From: Macrotis lagotis
Lineage: Eukaryota > Chordata > Mammalia > Peramelemorphia > Peramelidae
DNA length: 64,000 nucleotides
Reading direction: 5' to 3'
Assembly (NCBI RefSeq): GCF_037893015.1
Contig: NC_133664.1
Span: 131,282,600-131,346,599 of the forward strand
The position numbers and the translations under genes were made by a program. Shown one piece after another: positions 56,230 through 64,000 of this stretch. Every line of letters starts with the position of its first letter. The first letter of the stretch is position 1. The notes below the pieces were generated by a model. That model made no database searches, was not told where the DNA came from, and saw only the letters and a program-made list of their open reading frames with translations.

Positions 56230-56935
56230 ATAATTATTTAGTATTTGATAAGATCTCAATACTGCTTCAGATATTATATATAATATATAATACATTACCT
56301 GTAAGTACAAAGAATAGTTGTCTCATAGAACACATAGGTGGAGAAAATGACAGCATGCTACTAGTTCCAACCATACCATATGGTAAAAATCATAAAAACC
56401 TGGAAAGGAAACATTGCAGCTATTAACTGAGTTTAGGAATTATCCACTTGTCTGGGATAGTTAGTATAGTTGCCTGTATCACAGTGATATGATGAGAACA
56501 TTAGTTCTCTTTGCTCCTTAGGGCCACTCAGAGAAAAACTCAGTTCTACTGGTAGTCCCTTCACTTCCTCAAACTGTCTTGCAAATTTGTCTAGAAGACT
56601 AGTATGGATGTCCTTTTTGTATGTTTTGTACAAGGCACATTTAAATTTTTACAAGATTTACTACAAGTTCATCTTTCAGTCATCAAGATGAATGTACTTT
56701 TTGTTCTTTAAGGGCACAGCATTTAAAATTTGAGAATACTTTTTGTGGGGATGACCCACATGATAGGAATTATAGGAAGAACAACTATTCTTGCAATCAC
56801 TAACTTTCTGTAAGTGCCTCACTTCCTGCATTTCATATCTTGATATTTTTGGTATTTTGCATTTTTATTATTCTTTATATATTATTTTTTAGTGAATACC
56901 AATGGACTGTATACCTTATTTTTGTTCTACATGTA
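56230..56935. other. Unassigned DNA
   Basis: AT-rich; no supported feature. Confidence 0.4.
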
Positions 56936-56939
56936 AGGG

Positions 56940-57185
56940 CAGATGGTACAAATGGACAGATGATAGTCTAGAGTTGAATGGGAGGAGGATGTTGGTACAG
57001 ATTGTCTTCAGGAAATTGCAAAATTCCTTTAATGACCCTAAGTTTTCCATGAAAGACAAGATCTATCTTTTTAATAACATTCTACCAGTATTGCTGTATG
57101 GCAGCAAGACGTGCAACACAGCTGTCTTTCAAAAAATTAAAAATAGCACATAGAGGCCCACAGAGAGTTGTGTGGTAGGTGTGAG
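56940..57185 (+). mobile_element. RTE LINE fragment
   Basis: The frame at 56990-57150 reads FRKLQNSFNDPKFSMKDK then IYLFNNILPVLLYGSKTCN. The LPVLLYGSxTW-like motif and the preceding helix are typical of the RTE ORF2 thumb region. It comes upstream of the part seen at 41492-41925, so this is another copy. Confidence 0.82.
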
Positions 57186-57189
57186 CAGT

Positions 57190-57715
57190 CTACAACATAT
57201 AACCAATAAGGAATAAGAGTAGAGGTAAAAGATACCAATAAGGAATCCCCTTCTCTCTTCACTTAACTACCTTTACTCAACTTGCCACAAGACCAAAACA
57301 AGTCATTTACTTAAAATTACAGCCAAACTCCTAATAGATTTGTGATCTTAATTAGTTGGGCTTTTCCTTGATTAGATTTCAACCCACTAATGCTTTCTCA
57401 TTCTGAGTTTTTTTTAAAATATTATTCCATTTCAAAGACACTCACAGATGCTCAGAGGGGTCAAACCATACAACCTAAATCATATTGAAATGTAATTAGA
57501 AATGTTTAACAAAAGACATTAAAATATAATAAAACATAACTTTACCATAACTACTATGTGAGCTGGAGGGAATCTTAGCTACAGTTTAGGGGCCGGTTTC
57601 TATTTGACTTTGACAAAATAAATGCCTCTACAGAGGATATGTCCAGTGGGATCCAGATTTCTTCTCAACCTTTTTTTTTTTCTTTTAAGGGTAGCAATGC
57701 AATATTTTGGACTTT
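57190..57715. other. Unassigned DNA
   Basis: No supported feature. A short antisense L2 terminus ('cattttattcagcacctatt') lies at 57720-57762. Confidence 0.4.
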
Positions 57716-57762
57716 GCTCACTCAACCAAGAAGCATTTTATTCAGCACCTATTAGTTATAGT

Positions 57763-57905
57763 TAGAGGCAATGTGGTATAATGGATAGAGAGCTAGCCTT
57801 AAACCAGAAAAATCTGGAATCAGGTCTTGTTTCTTTTATATTGTTTGTGTGAACTCAATCTCTCAGTACTTTTAAGCTAAGCCAGAACTTTCATGTGCAA
57901 GATCT
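57763..57905 (+). mobile_element. MIR-headed SINE, alternative tail
   Basis: 'ggtataatggatagagagct' head and 'ctctcagtacttttaagcta' in place of the normal core end, as in the copy at 34890. Confidence 0.5.
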
Positions 57906-58029
57906 CTTTTTCTCCCTTTCTCTCTCTCTTATCTACCTATATAGATATCTAAATAAATACATACCATATTAGACTTTGAAACCATAAAATTTTAAAATAT
58001 TACCTAGCTGTGTTATAATGGCAAGTGCA

Positions 58030-58750
58030 CTGAATTTTTTTTCCTTCTTGATATTTTATTTTCTATTACATGTTATATAGAAATTTTTCAACATTCATTC
58101 ACTTGCATATTTATAAGTTACACATTTTTCTACCAGCGTCCCTTCTCATGCCTCCTCCCTTCAGTGGCAAATAGTCTGGTAAAAGCTGTACACGTGTACT
58201 TGTCTTTAACATATTTTCTTATTGATCATTTTGTGTTTGAGGAATTAGGACTAAGGGAAAAGAAAGAAAACCATGGGATAGGAAGAAAAAGTGAAAATAG
58301 TATCCATTCAGATTCTGTGTGGGTTTTTTTTCCCCTTCTCTGTGTGGTTGGCATTGGCCATAACAGGTCTCCCAGGGTTGTTCCAGAACTCTGAACTGCT
58401 GAGAGGAGAAGCATGTCATCAACTCACAATGTTTTTGTTCATGTGAATCATGTTCTCTTGGTTCTGCTCCCTTTGCTCAGCATTGGTTCGTGTAAATCTT
58501 TCCATGCTTCTTTGAAGTCTGATCATTCATGGTTTCTTATAGAACAATAGTATTCCATAACATTCATATACTGTAACTCGTTCAGCCATTCCCTAATTGA
58601 TGGGCATCTCCCTCAATTTCTGATTCTTTACCACCACAAAAAGAGGTGCTGTCAATATTTTAGAACATGTGGGCCTTTCCCCATTTTTACTTTTGGATAT
58701 AGGTCTAGTTTTGGAATTGCTGGGACAAAGGATATGATCATAATTTATGC
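58030..58750 (-). mobile_element. L1 3' end, antisense
   Basis: Well preserved: 'caacattcattcacttgcat', 'ccattcagattctgtgtggg', 'tagaacaatagtattccata', 'ccctaattgatgggcatctc' and 'ggaattgctgggacaaagga'. No clear poly(T) at the 58030 end. Confidence 0.9.
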
Positions 58751-58757
58751 CCCCAAA

Positions 58758-58885
58758 CCCCACATGGAATCTGAATGGATACTATTTTCACTTCTCTTAT
58801 GTTTTTCCTTCCTGTCCTAATTTGTCAATCGCAAAATGACTAATAAGAAAATATGTTAAAGACAAGTATACACGGATAAAAATAG
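58758..58885 (+). mobile_element. L1 3'-UTR fragment, inverted to its neighbour
   Basis: 'catggaatctgaatggatac' to 'aatatgttaaagacaagtat' is the same L1 3'-UTR segment as 58195-58322, in the opposite orientation and very similar by eye, including the subtype-specific 'taagaaaatatgttaaag'. Confidence 0.85.
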
Positions 58886-58889
58886 ATTT

Positions 58890-59055
58890 TCATTATTTGA
58901 ACATCTGGGTTTGACTCCTGACCCCACGAATGACTATTTTTGGGTGACCTTGCGCATGTCACTTTTTTTTGTGGTTTCCTTTTGCGTAAAATGAGGAAAT
59001 TTGAAAAGATGACCTTTTTGGCTCTTGCGTGTCTCCGATCCTGTGATCTATGAAC
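58890..59055 (+). mobile_element. MIR-type SINE at the CpG-island edge
   Basis: 'gacctt..gtcacttttttt' core and 'aaaatgaggaaatttgaaaa', 'gatcctgtgatctatgaacg' tail in sense order. It carries several CpGs ('ttgcgcatg', 'ttttgcgtaa'), more than other MIR copies here. Confidence 0.6.
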
Positions 59056-59640
59056 GGAAAGTCAATTACGGAACACACGTTTCTGAGGAATTGGTTGCAA
59101 GGTGCACCTGGCTCTGGGGTCCGGAAGACCCGACAGGCCGCGTGACGTAGGGCCATCCCATCGCGCCCCCAAAACAAACACAAACAGAGAAAGGCCTTTA
59201 TTCCGCGCTGGGGTCGGCGCGGGGACGGGACACAGGAGCAACGCCCCCTGCCGGCGACCGCTATCTAAGCGAGCCGGATGCGGACGGCAAGGCTCCGTGG
59301 AAGGAAGGGGGAGGGGCGCGACCCCGCGGCGGCCGGGAGGGAGGCCGAGAGCTCGGCGCTGGCGCTCCGAGCGGGGCTGAAGCGCTTTGGGCCAGGGGTG
59401 CCGGGCTTAATCGGTTACAAAGTGCGGCCTCCGGGGCGCAGCCTCCGGGGGCAGGGGCGCCGAGCGCGGCATGCTCATGTTCCTCCGTCGTGGCCGCGGG
59501 TGGGACCGAGGAGACCCACCAAGGCTCTTTCCGGGCCCTTTCCCCTCGTGCCTTCCAGGAACGCCGCGTCGGGACCGGAGTCGGCGGCAGCTCCCGCTCC
59601 CACGTGGCAACCCCAGACAGCGCCGCGACTGAAGCCTCGG

Positions 59641-59840
59641 GGGGCGGGGCTGCCCGCCGAGACCCCGCCCCTCTCCGCCCTCCTGAGCGGTCCGTGAGCC
59701 CGGGGGCGGGGCCTCCTCCTCGCTAGGCCAATGGAGGCCAAGCGGGGGCGGGGCTTGCAACTCGGTCCTCCACCGCCGGGGGGCGCGACCGGCTTCCCCA
59801 GCGGGGAGCGCTCATTGGCCGCCGCGGGCGAAGGGGCGGG
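59641..59840 (+). promoter_or_regulatory. Core promoter: GC boxes and CCAAT pair
   Basis: GC boxes (Sp1/KLF type) at 59641-59650, 59663-59671 (reverse), 59702-59711, 59745-59754 and 59832-59839. CCAAT (NF-Y type) is direct at 59728-59732 and inverted (ATTGG) at 59814-59818. No TATA box nearby. Initiation would be expected shortly downstream, about 59850-59950. The plus direction is inferred from the splice donor at 60010. Confidence 0.75.
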
Positions 59841-59879
59841 AAGAGGGCGCGGGCCAGGGGTGGGGAGCCGGGCTTCCTC

Positions 59880-60009
59880 CCGTGCACAAGCCCGGCTGGA
59901 AGGGAAGCGCGCGGCTGAGCCGGCTGGCTCCGCGGCCTCGGGCCGGGACTGCACGTGAGCGGCGGCCGCCGGGCGGGCGGCAGGCGGGAGCGCGGGGCGG
60001 CGGGCGCCG
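59880..60009 (+). other. Putative non-coding first exon
   Basis: The stretch ends in gcgccg|gtaaga, a strong donor with GT at 60010-60011. No ATG-initiated plus-strand frame in the island stays open to this donor: the frame from 59731 stops at 59956, and those from 59278 and 59470 stop earlier. The exon would therefore be 5' UTR. Its 5' limit is a guess from promoter spacing. The gene cannot be named. Confidence 0.6.
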
Positions 60010-60259
60010 GTAAGAGCCGGGGGCTGGGCGGGGGGGCACGTCGCCCCCCGGGGCGCGCGCGCAGGTGTCCTCGGGCGAGAGGAGGGGCGCCCCGGGGGCG
60101 CGGGCGGGGCGGGGCCGGCGAGCATCCCCCGCCCCCGCCGAGCCGGGCCCCCGGGAGGGGGCGCCCCCAGCGCCCGGAGCCCCGAGGCGCCCCCACACCG
60201 CGCGGGGCTGGCAGCCGGCCGCCGGCCCGGGGCTTTGTGAGTCTGCAGCTTGGGGAGCC

Positions 60260-60276
60260 GGGGGGGGGGGGGGGGG
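60260..60276 (+). repeat. Poly(G) run of 17
   Basis: Uninterrupted G at the junction of the CpG island and the TG array. Confidence 0.97.
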
Positions 60277-60277
60277 A

Positions 60278-61049
60278 GTGAGAGTGTGGTGTGTGTGTGT
60301 GTGTGTGCGAGAGTGTGAGTGCGAGACTGTGTGTGTGTCTGTATTGTGTGAGTGTGTGTGTTTGTGAGTGTGTTATGTGTCTGTGTGCATGTGAGATTGT
60401 GAGTGTGAGACTGTCAATTTGTGTGTGTGAGAGTGTGTGTGAGTGTATGTGTGTGTTGTCAGTGTGTGTGTATGTGTGAGAGGGTGAATGTGAGACTGTC
60501 AGTTTGTGTGTGTGAGACTGTTTGTGTGTCTGAGTGTGTGTGCTATGTGTCTGTGTGTGTGTGAGTGTGAGACTGTGAGTGTGTCAGTTTGTGTCTGTGT
60601 GTGAGAGTGTGAGACTGTGTGTGTGTCTGTATTGTGTGAGTGTGTGTGTTTGTGAGTGTGTTATGTGTCTGTGTGCATGTGAGATTGTGAGTGTGAGACT
60701 GTCAATTTGTGTGTGTGAGAGTGTGTGTGAGTGTATGTGTGTGTTGTCAGTGTGTGTATGTGTGAGAGGGTGAATGTGAGACTGTCAGTTTGTGTGTGTG
60801 AGACTGTGTGTCTGAGTGTGTGCTATGTGTCTGTGTGTGTGTGAGTGTGAGACAGTGAGTGTGTCAGTTTGTGTCTGTGTGTGAGAGTGTGAGACTGTGT
60901 GTCTGTTTCTGAGTGTGTGTGTGAGTGTGTATGTGTGAGAGTGAGACTGTGTTTGTGTGTGTTTCTGAGTGTGTGTGTGAATGTGTTTGTGTGAGAGTGT
61001 GAGACTGTGTGTGTGTGTTTGAGTGTGTGAGTGTGTGTATGTGTGAGAG

Positions 61050-61081
<32 letters not shown>

Positions 61082-61082
61082 A
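60278..61082 (+). repeat. TG-rich array with higher-order period of about 288 bp
   Basis: About 800 bp built from TGTGTG, GAGTGTGAGACTG and related units. The landmark 'tctgtattgtgtgag' at 60338 recurs at 60626 (offset 288). 'gtgtcagttt' at 60581 recurs at 60861 (offset 280). So at least two large units lie in tandem. The right end has a shorter period of about 56 bp ('tttctgag' at 60906 and 60962). It ends in pure (TG)n at 61060-61081. Confidence 0.95.
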
Positions 61083-61260
61083 CTAGGGGGGCCGCGGGGA
61101 GCCGGTGCCAGCCCCGTGGAGGGTGGAATTGCCCCACGGCTCACCTGCCGAGCCGCCTCGGTGCTCGCCTTCACCTAAGCCTCCGGGCACGTCCTACCGG
61201 CTGATCCAACTAACCAGCTGCTTGCAAATCCGACCGTAGGTTCCACATACCTGCACCCTC

Positions 61261-61320
61261 TGGCATCTGACTTTTTTTTCTGCTATCTGACTTTTTTTTC
61301 TGGCATCTGACTTTTTTTCC
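61261..61320 (+). repeat. 20-bp tandem repeat, three units
   Basis: Unit tggcatctgacttttttttc; the second has 'tgctatctga' and the third ends 'ttttttcc'. Confidence 0.95.
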
Positions 61321-61510
61321 CTCTCAACTTTGAGACTGTTTTTCTTACAGACAGGCCTTGTTTTTTCAATCACTTTTATCCATTCCATAAAGAAACGTGA
61401 CTTTTTTTTGCAGTTTGAAATTACTTTCTCATACTTTTGTTTTTTGGAATTACCTTCACCCATTCTTGATAGAAATGAATATTTCCCCGTCATTATTTTT
61501 TGGGGTTTAT

Positions 61511-61655
61511 TATCATCACCTAAAAATGACAATTCTTTTTTTGCTTGCTATATCTATGTACCAGGGAAGGAAATAATTTAATTGGTACTAGTACTGAACC
61601 AGGTGCTTGAAGCTTTATACTTTTTATGTTCTCTAAATTATTTCACAATATTGTT
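61511..61655. repeat. Local duplication, copy 1
   Basis: 'catcacctaaaaatgac', 'gctatatctatgtaccaggg' and 'actagtactgaaccaggtgc' recur at 61846-61985 in the same order. About 85% identical by eye. A SINE now separates the copies. Confidence 0.85.
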
Positions 61656-61665
61656 TCTTGTGGAG

Positions 61666-61818
61666 TTTTTTTTTTTTAAGGTTTTGCAAGGCAAATGGGG
61701 TTGAGTGGCTTGCCCAAGGCCACACAGCTAGGTCATTGAGTGTCTGAAGCCGCATTGGAACTCAGGTACTCCTGACGCCAGTGCTGGTGCTCTATCCACT
61801 GCGCCACCTAGCCGCCCC
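61666..61818 (-). mobile_element. WSINE1-like SINE
   Basis: Reverse copy ending 'gccacctagccgcccc', with retained CpGs, so fairly young. Confidence 0.95.
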
Positions 61819-61845
61819 AGGAATTTGTTTTTTTTTTTTTTTAGT

Positions 61846-61985
61846 ACCATCACCTAAAATGACAGTTCTTTTCATTTGCTATATCTATGTACAAGGAAAG
61901 GAAATAATATATTTTGTACTAGTACTGAACCAGGTGCATGAAGTTTTATACTTCTTATGTTCTTTAAATTAATTCAAAATTGTGT
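61846..61985. repeat. Local duplication, copy 2
   Basis: Partner of 61511-61655, offset about 334 bp, of which about 150 bp is the SINE. Confidence 0.85.
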
Positions 61986-61999
61986 TATCTATCTTCATC

Positions 62000-62585
62000 A
62001 GGGAAATCTATTCATGACTTATTAATGCTTCTTAGCAAAAGATTGGCCAAACTAAGCAGTACTGAAATTACTGTCATCAGTGAAATCTTGACATAAACTT
62101 AGAATATTAGAGATGGAAGAAATTCAGAGATTTACATTAGTCCATTCGTTTTCTTTTTTTAATTAAATGACTTTATTTTGAACTTAACATGAGCAAACAT
62201 AAACAGTACAATAAAGAACAGAAAAGATATGTGGAAGTAATTTGTTTCATTGTTTAAAGTGTATATTGAATTTAACCATGAAAGTAAAAAAACTGCCCAA
62301 CTTACCTATGTCTCATTCTGTACTTCTGTGTATTAAAAAAGTTATTGCTTTTTCTTTTCTTCTTCACTCCTTACTACCTCTCCCTCCTCTCCCAAATAAG
62401 TGATTGAGTACTATATACATAAGAAAGAAACCAAACATATTGGTCATCCCTGTAAAAAGATATGTCACTTCCTACATCCCTAGTCCTTCCTCTGGGGCAC
62501 TGATAAGTAAACAGGTCTTTTCAATTTCTTTTTGGTCATTACATTGATTACAATGTCTTTTTGAATATTCCTTTTATACTGTCTT
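62000..62585 (-). mobile_element. Probably diverged antisense L1 3' region
   Basis: From about 62155, blocks such as 'aaacatattggtcatccctg' and 'tttggtcattacattgatta' resemble the reversed marsupial L1 3' UTR. The part before 62155 is unassigned. Confidence 0.35.
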
Positions 62586-62589
62586 AAGA

Positions 62590-62960
62590 GGCCCAGATTT
62601 CAGTCTTGTCAGATTCATTGGGATTTTCTTGGCAGAGATATTGGAGTGCTTTGCCACTTCCTTCTCCAGCTCATTTAACAGGTTTAAGTGACTTGCCCAG
62701 GATCACATAGCTAATGAAATATCTGAAGCTGACTTTATTTATTTTTTTTAGGTTTTTTTTTTGCGCAAGGCAAATGGGGTTAAGTGGCTTGCCCAAGGCC
62801 ACACACAGCTAGGTAATTATTAAGTGTCTGAGACCGGATTTGAACCCAGGTACTCCTGACTCCAAGGCCGGTGCTTTATCCACTACGCCACCTAGCCACC
62901 CTGAAGCTGATTTTAAACTCATGAAGAAGAGTATTCTCACTATTGACTGGGCCACCTAGC
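62590..62960 (-). mobile_element. CORE-SINE with Bov-B-like tail, split by a SINE
   Basis: Tail and core at 62590-62737 ('tattggagtgctttgccact', 'gtgacttgcccaggatcaca'). The head side resumes after the inserted SINE with 'gattttaaactcatgaagaa' and 'gggccacctagctt'. Confidence 0.8.
62738..62900 (-). mobile_element. WSINE1-like SINE nested in a SINE
   Basis: Flanked by ctgaagctgacttta (62723-62737) and ctgaagctgatttta (62901-62915), one change in 15. Near consensus. Confidence 0.95.
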
Positions 62961-63007
62961 TTTGCTGAGGCCCAAGCAAGACTAAGAGTTAAGAAACTCA
63001 GGCTACA

Positions 63008-63310
63008 AGGGCAGCTAAGGTGGTACAGAGCACTGGCTCTGGAGTCAGGAGGACCCGAGTTCAAATTTGACTTCAAACACTTCTTTTAGGTTTTTTCAAG
63101 GCAATGGGATTAAGTGGCTTGCCCAAGGCCACACAGCTAGCTAATTATTAAGTGTCTGAGGTGGGATCTGAACTCAGGCACTCCTCTGACTCCAGGGCCG
63201 GTGCTCTATCCACTGCACCACTTAGCCGCCCCTGGCTTCAGACACTTAATACTTCACTGTGTGACCTTAACCTCATTGCCTTGCAAAAACAAGACAAAAA
63301 ACAAAAATAA
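63008..63310 (+). mobile_element. WSINE1-like SINE split by another WSINE1-like SINE
   Basis: Sense SINE from 'gggcagctaaggtggtacag' is interrupted at about 63082 and resumes at about 63233 with 'tggcttcagacacttaatac', ending in an AAAAC-rich tail. Outer flanks 'aaactcaggctac' and 'aaactcaggttac' look like its target-site duplication. Confidence 0.9.
63083..63233 (-). mobile_element. WSINE1-like SINE nested in a SINE
   Basis: Inserted into the sense copy. The repeated 'gacttcaaacactt' / 'ggcttcagacactt' flanks are its target-site duplication with a few changes. Confidence 0.9.
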
Positions 63311-63392
63311 AACTCAGGTTACCTGACTATTAATCAATAGTTCTTCCCATTATATCATTTTTTTTTCCATCTTTATGCTCCTTATGGGATAA

Positions 63393-63529
63393 GGACATGG
63401 TACTTGCATGGTTTCACTGATAAAGGGAATTCTTCAAGTGAAGTAATTCGAGGTCTGAACCTACTCTGCAATTTAATATCTCAGAGTTACCCAGAACATT
63501 TAGACATTCTCACAAGTCAGATGTTAGAG
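63393..63529 (+). CDS. Candidate exon, unidentified
   Basis: A pyrimidine-rich tract (63352-63383) and AG at 63391-63392 or next to it precede a stretch open in one frame: HGFTDKGNSSSEVIRGLNLL, continuing CNLISQSYPEHLDILTSQML. GT follows at 63530 (gagatg|gtaggt). The peptide looks like two amphipathic helices, as in HEAT/ARM proteins, but I do not recognise the family. It would need a start codon in an exon not seen, because exon 1 supplies none. It could also be 5' UTR or chance. Confidence 0.3.
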
Positions 63530-63880
63530 ATGGTAGGTACTGTTGGAGCCCAGTCTTCTGATTTGAAAAGCACACTCTCTGCTCATTATAACATACTACC
63601 TCTCAGGTGCTACACCATAGCTCAGAAGCTAGGAAGTTTTTTTTAACAGACCAGAGAAGCCTTTTTTAAATACCTAATTATGGCTGTGAATACCTTCAGG
63701 CTAAGATCCTGGTTGTTCCCACTTCTCTTAAAATGAGTCTATATGTGAGAGATTCTATTAATGTTTTCTTAACTGATTAAAATGCAGCATTATTATTAAG
63801 AAATTGTTTAAACTTCAAAATATATTTCAAGAGAAATGTTTGGATATATTTGTACACTTAAAAATTTGATTCTAACATTA
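63530..63880. other. Unassigned DNA
   Basis: Intron-like AT-rich DNA if the preceding exon is real. No repeat recognised. Confidence 0.4.
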
Positions 63881-64000
63881 ATTTGTTGTTTAGTGATTTC
63901 AGTTGTGTCCAACTTTTTGTGACCCCTTTTTGGGGTTTTCAAAGGATACTGGAGTCATTTTGCCATTTCCTTCTCCATCTCATTTTAGATGAAGAAACAG
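63881..64000 (-). mobile_element. CORE-SINE with Bov-B-like tail, cut by window end
   Basis: 'agttgtgtccaactttttgt', 'tactggagtcattttgccat' and 'tagatgaagaaacag' give the reversed tail and core start. The head lies beyond the window. Confidence 0.85.

Larger units (their letters stand above)
59100..60260. promoter_or_regulatory. CpG island
   Basis: A sharp change from AT-rich DNA to very GC- and CpG-dense sequence over about 1.15 kb, the only such region in the window. It contains CRE-like tgacgta at 59143, two CACGTG E-boxes (59601-59606 and 59952-59957), many GC boxes and CCAAT boxes. Long open frames on both strands (up to 216 codons) follow from the scarcity of stops in GC-rich DNA and show no protein family. 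It most likely marks the promoter of a housekeeping-type gene. Confidence 0.93.

Noticed and set aside
59475-60125. 216-codon minus-strand open frame and several overlapping frames in the CpG island
   Set aside because: Pro/Ala/Arg/Gly-rich translations in several frames at once follow from lack of stops in GC-rich DNA. No domain, and overlapping frames are equally open.
60278-61082. Regular array that might suggest CRISPR or satellite DNA
   Set aside because: No spacer-repeat pattern; it is a simple-sequence-derived array in a vertebrate genome.
60785-61174. 129-codon and 104-codon minus-strand frames of repeated His-Thr-Ser
   Set aside because: Translation of the TG-rich array, not a gene.

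Overview
This window looks like nuclear DNA from a marsupial. The evidence is its repeats: dozens of tRNA-headed SINEs with the marsupial signature (head ggggcagctaggtgg, 3' part cttgggcaagccactta), CORE-SINEs whose tails match Bov-B/RTE LINEs, Ther-1/MIR SINEs, L2 and L3/CR1 LINEs, marsupial-type L1 3' ends and retroviral LTRs. The short SINE form, with the inner block cttaataattacctagctg and an A-rich tail after ccattgccttgcaaaaacc, resembles WSINE1-like elements of Australian marsupials. I therefore lean to a dasyurid-like species, from memory of the family and not from a search.

From 1 to about 58.9 kb I see no convincing protein-coding exon of the host. The region is AT-rich intergenic or deep intronic DNA built from layered transposon insertions. 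The main blocks are: L2 antisense (1.07-1.98 kb); L2 and a head-to-tail and inverted pair of L1 3' ends (6.7-8.8 kb); L2 with SINE insertions (12.6-16.5 kb); LTRs and SINEs (18-22.4 kb); a stretch poor in recognisable repeats (24.8-28.2 kb); an LTR, L1 and SINE stack (29.1-33.5 kb); a second repeat-poor stretch (35.2-40.4 kb); RTE and L2 (41.2-44.4 kb); a 3.2-kb antisense L3/CR1 (44.4-47.6 kb); and an antisense L2 split by five or more insertions (48.35-51.43 kb).

The only strong gene signal is a CpG island at about 59.1-60.26 kb. It holds GC boxes, a direct and an inverted CCAAT box, two CACGTG E-boxes and a good splice donor (ccg|gtaaga at 60009/60010). It reads as the promoter and non-coding first exon of a plus-strand gene running off the right edge. 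Intron 1 would begin with a 17-G run and about 800 bp of TG-rich DNA with a 280-288-bp higher-order period, then several SINEs. A possible further exon lies at about 63393-63529. I cannot name the gene.

The most unusual structures are: the TG higher-order array beside the promoter; a 199-bp segment present twice at about 98% identity 1.9 kb apart inside otherwise unrelated flanks; the nested L2 with two related hAT copies and a 69-bp tandem duplication across a SINE boundary; and a composite LTR family seen twice that carries a SINE-like block. I found no operon, CRISPR array, tRNA or rRNA gene, and no clearly new coding system. Coordinates of old repeats are estimates to within about 10-30 bp unless target-site duplications fix them.
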